Shown: in pieces, positions 11,830 to 24,119 of the stretch
How positions within the stretch are numbered: position 1 is the first letter of the stretch
How the letters are laid out: every line of letters begins with the position of its first letter
DNA from: Escarpia spicata
Taxonomy: Eukaryota; Annelida; Polychaeta; Sabellida; Siboglinidae
Direction: 5' to 3'
Assembly: GCA_963995525.1 (NCBI GenBank)
Contig: OZ023214.1
Span: 57,749,133-57,813,132 of the forward strand
Length of the DNA stretch: 64,000 bases
The notes under the pieces: model-generated
The model's database searches: none
What the model saw: only the letters and a program-made list of their open reading frames with translations
Told to the model about the DNA's origin: nothing
Program-made: the position numbers and the translations under genes

Positions 11830-14757
11830 AGAAACACAGCACCACAAAGAAACAGCAAAGCACGGCATGCACTAACGACATACTACACCAACATTGACAA
11901 CTCGATACTTAGTAAATATGATGAACTATACACCATTGCGCAAGAATACGATGTGATTGCTCTCAACGAGATAAAACCTAAAAATGGAAATGCACCAAAC
12001 TTGGAAATCCTCCACATACCAGGATTTGATATTTTTACGTACGACCTACAACGACCAGATATAAGGGGTACATGCATATACATAAGGACTGAATACAAGG
12101 CATGCCGATATACCCACCCAAGCATTGACCAGTTTGTAGATGCAGTGTGGATAACATTCAATGCAAAAGACACATCTAATCTAATAGGATGCGTCTACAG
12201 AAGTGGCACACCAGAAACAGCAAGGCAAAGAGACAAGCAACTACATGCAGCCCTCAGACACAGTTCATAAGCATCAGGAATTACACATGCTCTTGTAATG
12301 GGAGATTTCAACCTCAACAGGATAGTATGGGATCCTGAACCGTCTATCCCGCACACATACAGGGATGGTTCTGATGAACAGCGGTTCATTGAAGTAATTA
12401 GGGACACATACTATCATCAACATGTGCACAAGCCAACAAGATACCGACAAGGCCAACAACCAACACTGGACGACCTGATCTTCACAACAGAAGAAAACAC
12501 AATAACAAATCTAAACTACGGTCCACATTTGGGAAATAGCGACCACATCAGTCTCACCATGAACCTTAACATATTTGTGGCGCAACTACCGAAGAAACGG
12601 ACCATTTACAGCTATGACAAGACAGACTATGGAAACATGAAAGAGATGCTAAACCTAGACTGGACAACATTACTAGATGGAATGAACACACAGGAGGCAA
12701 CAGACAAACTGGAGAAAATATATAAAAAAAACAGTTGATGAATGTGTGCCACACTATACTATCACCGAGAATACCCGAGCCAAGCCAGTGTGGATGACTC
12801 AAGCAGCCCTGAGAAAAGTAAGAAGGAAACACAGCTCGTGGATCAGATACATAAATACAAAGGAAGGGGAAGACTACCAGGCCTACATCAGATCCACGAA
12901 CACAGCTCAACATGCAATCAGAAGAGCACGTAGACAGTTTGAACAAAAACTAGCCAGGGAATGTAGGACGAACAATAAGGAATCTGGAAATACATCAGAA
13001 ACAGAACAAACACAAGGGGTGGCATAGGCCAATTGTTCAAGCAGGACGGAACACTTACGCAAAGCGACCAAGAGGCGGCTGAAGTACTAAACCAACACTT
13101 CTTCAAATCATTTACAGAAGAAGACACTTCCAATGTCCCGCATGCCACACCAAAGAACCTGACTACTGAAGCACTCACAACATTCAAAGTCACCGAAGAA
13201 CTGGTTAAGAAGTGCCTTCTTCAACTGAAGACTGACAAATCACCAGGCATTGATGGCGTCAGCCCAAGAATCCTGAAGGAGATGGCAGAACAATTATGTG
13301 TGCCTCTCAACATAATCTTTAACTCAAGCATCAACACACCAATCCTGCCAAGACAATGGAAAGATGCTATCATTTGTCCCATATACAAGAAATCTGAGAA
13401 GAGAAACCCAGCAAATTACAGACCGGTGTCTCTGACGTCAATCATCTGCAAGACTCTAGAGAGAGTGATTGTTGAACAGCTCATACAACACATCAAAATA
13501 AATCACCTCGAATGTGAGCAACAGCATGGCTTCACTGCCGGAAAAAGTACAACCACAAACTTGTTGGAAGCACTGAATGTCTGGACTGAGGCTTTGATGC
13601 ACAACATACCTGTTGACGTAATCTATCTTGATTATGCAAAGGCTTTTGACACCGTCCCACACCAGCGCCTTCTCAAACAGTTGGAAAGTCTAGGAATCAA
13701 AGACAAAGCCTTAGGATGGATAAAAGCATTCCTGTGTGACCGGAGACAAAAGGTATCAGTACATGGAGAACAATCGGACTGGAGTAGTGTACTTAGCGGA
13801 GTTCCTCAGGGGTCAGTCCTGGGACCAATACTATTCACAATGCTTGTCAGCGATATCCCAGGACGCATGGACAATCTGACCTCTATGTTTGCAGATGACA
13901 CCAAGCTCTATGCAGCATTGACAGACGACACCAACTCCTCAAACTCTCTACAAGAAGACCTGACAAAACTACAAGACTGGTCGGATACAATGCAAATGAA
14001 ATTACATCCTGACAAATGTCACGTTCTACACCTCGGACATTCAAACCCACGAAAAAAATACCACCTGAGAATGGACAGTGAAGACAGTCACAAGCTTGAT
14101 GCAGTGACCTCAGAAAAAGACCTCGTAGTCACCATCAACATACAACTCAAGTTTTCCGATCACATCGAAAATAGTGTCAAAAAGGCTAATCGAGTTCTGG
14201 GGTGTCTAGCCAGAACATTCCGGCATCTCAACAAGGAGACATTCCTACTACTATATAAGGCAATGGTCAGACCACACCTGGAATATGCATCCTGTGTCTG
14301 GTTCCCTCACCTAAAGAAAGATCAAGACCTCATCGAACAAGTCCAACGGCGTGCAACACGACTAGTGCCAGAAACAAAAGGACTACCCTACGGCAGCAGA
14401 TTGAAAGAACTAAAACTCCCCACACTGCACTACAGAAGACAAAGAGCCGACATCATTCAAACTTTCAAAATTATCAAGGGACTCGACCAAATCGACCAGG
14501 ACTGTAAATGCCAACTCTGTCCACAAAAACAGATGTACCTAAAAGCCACTGGAACCACAAGAGGTCACACAGAAAAACTAGTTACACAGGCATCAACAGG
14601 AACCAGACATTCTTTCCTTTCCACCCGTGTAGTAAGATCCTGGAATGCACTATCAGAAGACACAGTCCAAGCACAGACAGTCAATCAGCTGAAGTCCCGC
14701 CTCCAAAGAGACTGGAGAGACCATCCAGACCTCTACAACTACAACTTCACATACTAA
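11830..14757 (+). pseudogene. LINE A ORF2: AP endonuclease and reverse transcriptase, broken by a stop and two frame changes
   Basis: Endonuclease motifs are in order: VIALNEIK, GCVYRSGTP, MGDFNLN (12298) and GNSDHISL. There is an in-frame TAA at 12268-12270. A frame change at the A-run near 12727 is compensated by a second near 12985, so only about 260 bp is out of frame. The remaining 574 codons (13033-14757) are intact reverse transcriptase: DKSPGIDGVSP, YRPVSLTSIICKTLE, VIYLDYAKAFDTVPHQRL, SGVPQGSVLGPILF and the catalytic box MFADDTKLY. A CR1-type C-terminal domain ending in WNALSEDTV and a terminal stop follow. An intact RT with few lesions upstream argues for a fairly recent insertion. 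Confidence 0.85.
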
Positions 14758-14985
14758 CACATACACACGCACGCATGCACGCACGCACACAATCGAGCCT
14801 AGAGACTAGGCAAACCGGAAAAGACAAGATAAAGAGAACAAATAGCAATAACGCCAACAGCAACAACAATAGCAGCAAAATCAATAGACAATGGAATACC
14901 ACTACAGAAAACTAACCTTGAGACGGTCTCAGTGCTCAACTTGGGCAATTATTGACCGTTCTTAAGGTAAGAACTTAAGGTAAGT

Positions 14986-15979
14986 TTCCATACTTGTGAA
15001 AATGTAAGTTTGATGAAAGTTTTGCCAAGATAATCTATTACATTTCTACTTTTAAAATACGTAAAGAAAAGCACCATTGTTGGTCCAGCTCATGTGCCCC
15101 TAGAGTACATGGTGATCAGCAGAGGGCAGCACCGTATCACTGTTTTTTGTTTAGGGGTACGCATTTCCCAAACAAAATGTACGTGAGACCAATATCCCAC
15201 ACACTTGTTACATACAAGTTAAAGCTAATTTAATATATTTATTACACCCTGACTTTTTCTTGTAACAGTATGAAATAATATAATAAATGTGTTCTCACAT
15301 GTTCTGTTTTAGCAGAATAATTTATACATTAATTTAACATGTTATTGTTAAGCTTACAACAATGACATAATATCAGTGAATATCAATGAAGGAAGTTTTT
15401 CATTATAATAATTTAATTTTTAATAAAACAAAAGAATCACTTCAAAATAATTCGTCTCGTCCTATTAAGTATTTTTGTTGTTGTTGTTGTATTACCTTAT
15501 TGTTCCATTTACAAAACTGTAATACACATTTGATTGCTGGGCTACTTATATAGCTTTCATTTGAACGACGATACACTGTGCTCAGTGCAAATTACCTGTA
15601 TAGTTCACCTTGGTCAATTCATAAACTTTTTATTTTTTAATCAATTAATAAATAGTTGTATTGTCTACAAAAACGAACATATGCTAAGAGATATACTTAC
15701 AATCTTGTATTGTTTTCACTTTTCGCTTTCTCCTGGGTTCCGCCATATGGTAAAAATATAAAACAATATATATTTGCAATTAGATATTTTCAATGACATC
15801 CCTAGTACGGTGTTGAAAATATAAATTGTTGCGTTTTAGGAATATTAGAAATACAAACAGCGTTACAATAGTGTTGCCAATGGGAATCTAAATAGTGATC
15901 CGGCCAAAGCCAATCGAGGTTGCAACGAATTGTGGTCTGACCCCAGGAAGTGTCAAATCTCGTGACTTCTGCTCTAGTT
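14986..15979. other. upstream region of the TNFR-like gene
   Basis: The 3' half presumably holds the promoter and 5' UTR. A CCAAT sequence occurs in GCCAATCGAGG about 80 bp before the start codon, and no TATA box is obvious next to it. TCTGACCCCAG near 15937 recurs at about 20388. No other gene is seen. Confidence 0.4.
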
Positions 15980-15994
15980 ATGTCGGACGAGTGA
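15980..15994 (+). promoter_or_regulatory. minimal upstream ORF (ATG + 3 codons + stop) in the putative TNFR 5' UTR
   Basis: ATG TCG GAC GAG TGA lies 5 bases before the ATG of the signal-peptide exon. Short uORFs of this kind commonly reduce translation of the main ORF. That effect is inferred here. Confidence 0.4.
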
Positions 15995-15999
15995 ACAAC

Positions 16000-16038
16000 A
16001 TGAAGACGGTGGAGTGGCTTACCCGTTTTCTTTTAGTT
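16000..16038 (+). CDS. exon 1 of a TNFR-superfamily-like gene (signal peptide)
   Basis: ATG is followed by 13 codons, MKTVEWLTRFLLV, and then a perfect donor GTTGTAAGTATG. The exon ends in phase 0. The next supported exon of the cysteine-rich gene (50546) starts in phase 0 and opens VAFPGMPEVV. The join therefore gives a charged n-region, a hydrophobic FLLVVAFPG core and a small-residue cleavage region, which is a good signal peptide. No other phase-0 partner is visible on the + strand. A 34.5-kb first intron is large but is filled almost entirely with transposons and minisatellites. A transcript would be needed to prove the connection. Alternatively this is exon 1 of a different secreted protein whose other exons were not recognised. 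Confidence 0.55.
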
Positions 16039-16594
16039 GTAAGTATGCTTTTATTTTAAATGTATTTCAGCCATGTCAATTTCCAGCAGTCGGAAAATAC
16101 TCGGAAGTAAAATAAACTTAAGGCATGATTATAAGTACGATTTAAACCGGCAACAGAGAGTGTTTGCGGACGGCGAAATATTATCGTAACGCGCAAATTA
16201 CGAAGTTAGTTAGGAACTGTCCACGGATGGTATTGGCCCGACCTAGCCCCGTGCAGTTCTCCAACGCTGATTCAAGTTTGTTACAACAAATCAAGTGATC
16301 GTAGACTTTATACGACTATATACTGGCGTGATGTGTCCATAGGACATTTTGCCAGTTAAAATACAGATACCTATCCTTGTAAACATGTCAAGATTGCAAT
16401 AAACTGTAAATAAGCACTATAAATATAATCAAGAATAAACACCTATTATTCTGTCTATGCACACTACAATAAACACACATACATTTGCCAAGTCTAGGCC
16501 TATATAATAGTATATTACAAGCACAAGCAAACATGAATAAGTGCACATCCATGTGAATACACACACGTGCACATACAAGTTCACACTAACCTAA

Positions 16595-16756
16595 ACACGA
16601 TTGGATTATGATGTGTTAGTGGAATTCGAAAATAAGAATAAACTAGCATTTAAAAAATACATCGGAAGGCAATTACAAGAACACCAAGGTGGCAACTATG
16701 ACAGCAAGTTTAGTCTAGAGCAGGCTATTAGAAAGAGTCTCCCACACCATAGATAA
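16595..16756 (+). other. 53-codon open segment, coding-like, unassigned
   Basis: The frame is bounded by stops and reads TRLDYDVLVEFENKNKLAFK, then KYIGRQLQEHQ and SLEQAIRKSLPHHR. Amino-acid composition is protein-like for an AT-rich intron. Its central 27 bp (16684-16710) recurs exactly at 17181-17207 inside the neighbouring TIR element. I do not recognise it. It may be a remnant of a captured exon or of a transposase. Confidence 0.3.
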
Positions 16757-16900
16757 TAATATTGTAAACATTAATTTTCAAATAAGCATAAACAATATTA
16801 CATATAAAATGTGAAGCCACAAATACACTATAATCAGTAAAATAACTAGTACGTCTGTATTTATGTGAATGTGATTACTGTGGTTGCATTTGTATAAATC

Positions 16901-17473
16901 ATGTGACCCATCTTAAAAAAATGAGTCGGATGTTGGCAAATCTGATTTTCCGTAAATGCTGTTTATGTGAACAAATCGCGAATCCATCGATTTTGAGATT
17001 TCCCCTGAAAATTATTCTTTGGTATTCGTTTTATTAATTGCTACTCTAGCTACCCACTAATTAACGCTGTTTTGTGTATATTAAAGCGATTTTTGTATAG
17101 CTGTGCGAAGTGTTCCGCTCGATTTCCATAAAATAATGCCAGTAATTACGCACGTTCGCAACTGCTAATTTTGGGACGCTCCAAGGTGGCAACTATGACA
17201 GCAAGTTATAACATATGGGATATCACCACGAAGCTTGACGCGTCATCTTCCCATATATGGGCATACGTATGCTAATAACTACATTCTGTGACCTCCAGAG
17301 AGCTTGGAAGATGGTAACTAAGGTACATTTCATGAAACATAATGAATAATTTGCATCAACTTTGACGGCCGTTTTCTGGGTTTGAAGGTTTCTACCCCAC
17401 ATGTTTTTTGCTGCTAATAACTCAATATTAAACATTTCTGACATGCGACTCATTTTGTTAAGATGGGTCACAT
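16901..17473. mobile_element. 573-bp TIR element (MITE-like)
   Basis: The ends form a 33-bp terminal inverted repeat with two mismatches. The left end is ATGTGACCCATCTTAAAAAA and the right end, reverse complemented, is ATGTGACCCATCTTAACAAA. No convincing TSD and no ORF could be identified. It contains a 27-bp exact copy of sequence found about 500 bp upstream (16684-16710). Confidence 0.6.
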
Positions 17474-17538
17474 ATTATTATCATCACAAATACATTTAAT
17501 TAATGTTTGCATTGTATATATATATATATATATATATT

Positions 17539-18267
17539 CAGCAATAGAAATAAGCCAGAATATTTATATTTGTCCACCGGACAAGTAAGTTTTGAAATCT
17601 ACTTGTCCGCCAAAATTGTAACTTGTCTGAGTGGTTGTTAAGGGGAATCAAAACTTTGGAAAAACGTAAAATGTCAGTCTTATTTTTATGACAACAACGC
17701 AATGTTCCAATTTGATTTAATCTGCAAATTTTGAAATTACAAAATTATATTTGCAACTATTTTCTGGTCCATTATTATTTATCACGAATATTAAAAGTAG
17801 ACACATTACATGTTGTATACCGATGTTTTAGTGATGCTGATATGAACACTTTTATTAATAACAAATAATTATTACAATGATAAGAATGAGACAATTGTTT
17901 TCCTTGCTATTTGTTTTACAATGTTGCAAAAACTGTTTGACATTGATGTAAATTTTGGCATCAGTTTGTTATTGAAGATGCCACTCAACCAGGAACACAC
18001 CCAATGCAAAGCCCGGAAAGCCAGTTACAGGTTTTGAAAATTGTCACCGATCTGGATCGGCTAACATTCAATGTCTTGAAAGACTGCCGAGTCCGCGTGG
18101 GTTAGGCGTAATAATGGTTAAAACTATATAATTATTAAAATAACAGGTACTGATACAAAGTCTAGTATTTCCAAAGTTCATCAAATATGATCCTTAGGTG
18201 GAAGCAAGTTGTACGTCAGCCAAAGTGAATGATTTACGATGTTGTGAAATGCATCGATCAACGATGG
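17539..18267. repeat. fragment of a hAT-like end with ACTTGTCCG motifs
   Basis: It starts CAGCAATAGAAATAAGCC after a (TA)n tract, then TTGTCCACCGGA and ACTTGTCCGCC. The same two motifs in the same order and spacing recur at 22156-22215. Repetitive origin is likely, but boundaries and superfamily are uncertain. Confidence 0.35.
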
Positions 18268-18273
18268 CTAATG

Positions 18274-19133
18274 CAGACCTGCCTACCATTCCGGATTGTC
18301 CGGAATCATTCCGGAAATACACCTAAAATTACGGTATTACGGCGAGGGAAGAAAATATTACAGATTCTTTCGTTGTCACAATGATTGTCAATCACTTCCG
18401 TACTCCTCAAATTTAGCTTCACTTTATTCAACAGGTGGCAGCATATATACGCTGTTTATTGTGACATGGATTTTCATTCGCTGCTTCTGGTCGTAATCTG
18501 ACCAATAGGAAACAGCGTTACGGCAAATTCGCATTTCCGCGCTCATAACGCTCAAACAAAACAAAGTCACGACTCAACGTTGCGGCACAACCAAGAAGAA
18601 ATGTGAACTGCAAACGTTTATAACAGCATGCACGCAGACATGACCCGTACTATCAAGTTTAAAGAAGGGGGTCGGCTTTACAGACTGCCGGATACGCAAA
18701 ATTTATTTTCCTATTTCACGTGATCACCGGTGGCCGGGATAATTGCAGGTGCTGACTACATCGTTAGACTAGTACTAGTGACAGAATGCTGTTGTTGAAA
18801 TTTACATAAAATCAGAATTACAATGTGTATAGATTCATTTACATTACAGTGACGCTTCTTCACGTTTGATTTCCATCAATGCTGGTTATGAACATCTATC
18901 TTACCTAGTTAATTGAACGCTTCAAAACACCTCAGTTTATTAGAGACAATTATGTTTTGGGTGCAACTATCGTCATAGTCACAGTATCAAAGTATTACTG
19001 ACAGTGGTGTTCTTTTCGTGACAATATCTGACACGGTTCTGAACTATTACTGTCAGAAAGCCTATATTCCTGAAAATCAGTGTAAATGGGAAGATGGATT
19101 ACTGACAGGAAGTTTTTGGGGTAGGCAGGTCTG
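18274..19133. mobile_element. 860-bp CAG...CTG TIR element with 6-bp TSD
   Basis: A perfect 14-bp terminal inverted repeat (CAGACCTGCCTACC at the left, GGTAGGCAGGTCTG at the right) is flanked on both sides by CTAATG. The sequence right of the element (CTAATGCGGAGTCTGTCGTA) matches 23875 onward, which lacks the element. The interior has nested CCGGAAT palindromes near the left end and no transposase. CAG/CTG termini suggest hAT-like, but hAT usually makes 8-bp TSDs, so the class is open. Confidence 0.7.
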
Positions 19134-19139
19134 CTAATG

Positions 19140-20830
19140 CGGAGTCTGTCGTACGCGTATGACATTTATAAAGCTAGGTTGGTGTGCTCAGTGGATGACC
19201 CTGTTAAGGTAGCTGTGCTGGCTATCATGTCAGTTGATTTCTTTATTTTTTCTTCTTAGAACATTAGTAGGTGTCAGTATGAACATGTGTACTATTAAAA
19301 AAACCAAGGCACTATCGCCATATGTCACCAATCCGTCCTTTAAAAACTAGCATTTTTAGTATGTCTGTGGAAAGTCCATTTTCAGATTCTTGGAAACTGA
19401 CAATGTTTCCATAGTGACGATCACATGTGCGTCAGCCCAATTCAAACATAAATTCGTTCACCATCAATGCAGATCATATAGTCTGGTTATTCTCATGCCA
19501 CTATGTTGTTGTATTATAATAGGGGACGCAAGTGATTCTCGTTTCCGGTCCGTTTTGATGCGATAGTTAACGAGATCATACACTTCCGGAGCCCACTTCG
19601 TTGTCCGGAATTGTCACTCATTCGATTACAGGCATGGCGTTTTCATTACTACACCACACAGAATGTAAAATTTCAAGGAAAATCAACAGGTTCAGTAGAC
19701 TGCAGGTACAAGCGTCGATGAAAGACAAAAGTTATAAGTTAATGGTGTGTCGCCCTGTCAAATTGTATTCACTCACGGCTGGCCTCTGCTCACTCGCTCG
19801 ATTGAATGAGACAAATGATAATTTGATTACTGCTCTAGAATGTGTTCCCTTACATCCCCATTTGTAAATATGCACTATAACCATAAATTACGTACATTGG
19901 ACAAATACTGTTACATACTTAAGTGATGTTTACGATTATACACATGTATGCAAGTGTGCCTTAGATCATTGTAGACTTTATGGTGGCAAACATTTTGTGT
20001 GCCAAGACTGACAATGATACAATTTCGTCGTTCCGGTATAACCATTATTCAAAGTCAAAATTACTGCGATTGCAACCAATTTGAAAATCATAACTTATCT
20101 GCATAATAGTTCCCACCTTCTCGATAAACCTTCGTTGGGTGGAAACCTATAAAACCTACAACGAATGTTTCTGTTGTGGCAAATACAGCCGTAAGTACAG
20201 TACATGGCTCGTTTGCGTCGCTGGGCACCAAAAAGGGGAAAATAGCATAAAACCAATATGGCAGCTGACGAGACTTGCGTGCCCTATTACCTAAATGCAT
20301 CACACTGTCAAATCACCAAATACTGGTGGTAGTTTTGTTTATTCTCCGATAATGCCCGTCCTCAGCCGCCATTTGCTATGACACATGTCTGACCCCAGCA
20401 GGTGTCAATCAATCTTGTTTACCACAACAAGTTTAACACGTGGCCCTTCGTAACACAATATCATGAGACAACTTAGCGGGAAAACCTTGGGGGGAAATAT
20501 CAGTGATAGAAGTGTAAAATCATGTTGAAATAAGCCACAGGCCATCTGGTGACACTTATATTAGGAAAGCAGGAAGTATTACTTAATGTAACTTTTTATA
20601 AAAACTACAATACTTACAAAGCCATAACTTGGCATATGAACTCGACTTGTGTTTGCCCAAAATTGCACGGGATGGTTTTATGTTTGGTGAAGGGGTCGTG
20701 CCAAAAATGCAGTACAGATTTTTGCTGTCTTACAATATTGTAGCAAAATGTTTATGAAGCTGTATCAAACTTAATATGCATTTGTTTACAAAAAAATCCG
20801 TGTGAATGTCAATAACATGTTTACTTACAA
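19140..20830. other. non-coding stretch
   Basis: The first about 90 bp is a diverged copy of 23875-23950 (shared GCGGAGTCTGTC, ACGCGTATGACA and GGCTCAG-like blocks). The rest has short ORFs without recognisable content. Confidence 0.4.
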
Positions 20831-21730
20831 CAGGCCTCGAGATTAACACTGGCCCGATGGCCTGGCGCCTTTTTTGAAGCTGTGGGGCCAGTTCGGGCCA
20901 CCAGTTCTTATATTTTACTGGCCCAACGGGCCACTGGTTTCCGGTTCCCGAACGCCACCAGCGGTCACGGCACGACCGCATCGGTTATCAGATGCAGTTC
21001 GCCATAATTCTTAGACCCCGACTCAGTTATAGGACATTGTAAACAAGACGTAGATACTAATTCTGATCAATAATGAGTCCAAACTCCAACACTTACCATG
21101 CAGATGACGGCGTGCAAAGCCATAGAATAAATTTTCTAACCACCGATTTAAGTCCAGCCGCGTCCTTTGGACACACTTAGTACGGTGTTGGAAGCTGCCT
21201 CGACTTTAGAGGTATGCACGCTTTTTCTTCTCTAGATATATGAAAGGAATACAGCTTAAATCCAAATTTAACTAGTGACTAAAGTGACAGAGACCAAATG
21301 TAATGCAAATGCAAGGTGAAGGCCACCTATTTTGGGTGGTGCCACCTAGCAAATGAACCGTGAAACAGTCTAATGCCTTGATTCACATGTACATGAAAGC
21401 AGCGTCAACTCAACTACCGACTCGGACTGACTAGCTGTCGTCACACTGGCCACACTTTATTTAAACTTGGCAAATACTGTATATATGCATCTGAGTACAC
21501 ACTTAAAAAGAACAATATCACAATATTGTTAGCTTTGGACATCTCACTTTGAACAATCAATATGTGTATAGTAACTTCTAACAACTTTGTTGGTAAAATT
21601 ATTAAAAAAAACTAATAATGTTTTGCACCTTAGAGTGAGCGTATTTTTGACGGTAAAACAAAATCCTGGCAAGTAACTTTCACAGGCGGGCCACTAACTT
21701 TTCAAATCTACTGGCCCTCTTACAACCATA
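20831..21730. mobile_element. hAT-like element, left end recognisable
   Basis: The left end is CAGGCCTCGAGATTAACACT followed by repeated GGCCCGATGGCC/GGGCCA motifs. A counterpart block GGCGGGCCACTAACTT and CTACTGGCCC lies at about 21686-21720. These are the usual subterminal features of a widespread hAT group. The right terminus is not intact, and no transposase ORF is seen. Confidence 0.4.
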
Positions 21731-22155
21731 CACATTTTTCTTTTGGGGTTTCTCAAAATAAAATACAATTTTAGGGTGATTTTCGACATATTTTTTAATT
21801 GTCTTTAAACACATTTAAATATCACTAAACAACATAAAAAATCAATTCTTTTTGGTCTGGAGTATTGGTTAGTGTCTTAGGCAAACTCTGAAAAAAATGG
21901 TTAGTTTATCTTTAAAATTTATATTAGAAATTATTAATTCAAAAGAAGCATATGATAGCCGATGCAGCCACCTTAACGCAGGCACTAAGCTCGGTTGAAC
22001 ACTGACGTACAACACACTGGCGGCAGGACGACAAGACGCCGACACACTAACAAAATTGCAACGCGCGTGATTGCTAGCGAACTTCATTTACGTCTCAATT
22101 TCCTAAAATAAAATGTTTGCAATGTTGCACGCGTCGTTATTTACTGTAAATTTTC

Positions 22156-22240
22156 ACTTGTCCACCGGATAACCATGTAGAGTCATTTTACTTGTCCGGG
22201 CCAAAAATCACCTGTCCCGGACAAACAGACAATTGCTATT
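22156..22240. repeat. second TTGTCCACCGGA / ACTTGTCCG block
   Basis: It repeats, in the same orientation, the motif pair at about 17568-17625. It is probably an end of the same repeat family. Confidence 0.35.
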
Positions 22241-22421
22241 TTGAACGCTCATATTAATGTGTTTACGTTTTCACAACTTGTAGTGCAATTTTTGAAAAAT
22301 AAATATCTATCTTTAAAATCACATATTATTAACAGCACAAATTTACAAAACAATAAATTAATGCACACGGGTCACTGGATATAACTTAAAATTAAGTTGA
22401 TACATAATAACAAACTTAGGA

Positions 22422-22760
22422 TCAAAACTGGAATTCATCATATCTTTGCAGGAGTAAAGCTTTGTACATCTTTTTGAATTGATAAGTAGAATTGCACAAT
22501 TTAATGTCAGCACACAGGTCATTCCACATCTTAGGTCCCTTTCTACATTCCGCTTTTTTAGAAGTCTTAAATCTTATTTTGAAATTGCAATTTTTCATAC
22601 GGGTGTTATGATGACTGTCATTAACTCCCTTGAAGTACATCATAATATATGCTGGTAAAAGATTAGTATAAACCTTGTACATAAATGCCATGCTATTGAA
22701 ATCCACCATGTCCTGTATAGTTAGTTTTCAATTGATAAAAAATTGGTCTTGTAAAAGCCA
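22422..22760 (-). mobile_element. LINE 3' fragment, C-terminal domain only
   Basis: On the minus strand a 95-codon frame reads MAFMYKVYTNLLPAYIMMYF, then SHHNTR and ending WNDL and FKKMYKALLLQRY. This is the usual end of a CR1/Jockey-group ORF2 (host-like phrase FKFNNNLLP, then WN.L, then FK). It is 5'-truncated. The family differs from the others here. Confidence 0.6.
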
Positions 22761-22769
22761 TGAATTCGG

Positions 22770-24110
22770 CCTTTTGACCAGGGACTCACCCACAGACCCG
22801 TCCTGTGGATGGGTATATTCATCAATTGCATTTTTTGGATGGGGTCAAATTGATTGTGGACGAGTCCGTCCATGTTTTTGCGGGCCAGCCCATCCATGCC
22901 ATTTTTACGTCATTGAAACAAGACACCCGACACTTGCCTATGTCTATGTAGACTAAATAATCCTATGTGAAGTCAACATCAGGGCAGGAAGATACAATAA
23001 GATACAATAAGCACCTGCTGATTACGACGTGTTCTTGGAAAACGAATAGAATTCTGCGTAATCGACATTTCGAAACTGGATTTGTGTTTTTGAACGGAAA
23101 CATCCGTAAATGCTAAAAGAGTAGAATCACCAACACCGTAAACGATACTGAATTTATTGGTGATATTTTGAAACAAACATGATTACTATGCAACGTTATT
23201 CGTTTATTTTTGTGAATTTATGACGATTTTTAAAAACGCGCATGGCAAATCGTTACGAGTGTGATGGCGCCGTTGCTACCTCGTGAGTCGTGGCAAAGAC
23301 CGTGTATCAATACAAGACGGTGCAGCATGCACTATTTCCATTCTTCAAAGTACGTAAGTGGAACGGTTAGTCTGCCATTCTGGAGGCACGTCAAGCCAGA
23401 ACATATGCATTGACGCACGTGGTAGCCTCCCAAATGGCGGGCAAAAACTCCAATTGTAGACTGCCATGATTTCGCTCAGTGACGCCACCTGTCTAAATAT
23501 AGGCTCCTTGACCTTGGTATCAATCGACGTAAACAGGGACGCTGGCGAAAGGCGTTAACATAAACCAATTTGCAATCGTTGTCTAAGCGCATTGAAGACA
23601 TGTTGCTAATTAAATGTAATTGTCACATCGTTATAACATGCATAAGTGTACATATGCCGGTTTCAAACACAAAAGTCGAAGGAATAACAACAGCCTAGGT
23701 TACGCTGGCTCAAAGTGATATACCTCGCGTTTTGTAGTTCTAACAAATTTCGTTGAATGGCGTCGTATATAGCGCTAGGTAAAATGAAACAGCATAAGTG
23801 ATTTGAACATTCATAATTCTTAATATGATTGCTTGTGTAAATTACATTTGTCAATGTATATATTAAGCACTGCAGCTGATGCGGAGTCTGTCCTACGCGT
23901 ATGACAGAGCTAGGTCGGTGGGCTCAGCGCATGATCCTGTTAACGCAGGCTATTTCGAACGTCGAATATAGACTAATAATTACAGATTCACAATATAGTT
24001 GACACCTGAAACAACCAAATGTCAACCATTAGAAGAGTTGACATCTGTATTTGATTGAATCATTCTAGTGTCATCAGCATATAGTAGAACATAAATTTTC
24101 TACATCATCT
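22770..24110. other. non-coding stretch
   Basis: It holds a short copy of the 19134-19220 segment at 23875-23950 and GGATGGG-type repeats at 22790-22900. No gene is seen. Confidence 0.4.
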
Positions 24111-24119
24111 TCACTAAGG

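Larger units (their letters stand above)
10500..14985 (+). mobile_element. LINE family A (CR1-like), nearly full length, degenerate
   Basis: This is a two-ORF APE-type non-LTR retrotransposon on the + strand. It has an ORF1 with a PHD-like zinc module, then ORF2 with endonuclease, reverse transcriptase and C-terminal domain. The 3' end carries two copies of a short repeat around CTTAAGGTAAG (14960-14985), as expected of CR1/L2-type elements that end in short tandem repeats and not in poly-A. The 5' boundary is unclear: sequence from about 10140 may be its 5' UTR. It sits between the RHIM-like gene and exon 1 of the TNFR-like gene. Confidence 0.85.

Noticed and set aside
17970..18110. Short coding-like frame (QLQVLKIVTDLDRLTFNVLK)
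   Set aside because: About 58 codons between stops, without splice borders or recognised family; too weak to call.
19601..19867. 88-codon + strand ORF
   Set aside because: No family resemblance and no repeat or splice support.
17539..22240. A single 4.7-kb hAT element with ends at 17539 and about 22240
   Set aside because: The shared TTGTCCACCGGA/ACTTGTCCG blocks are in direct, not inverted, orientation, and the termini do not pair well.
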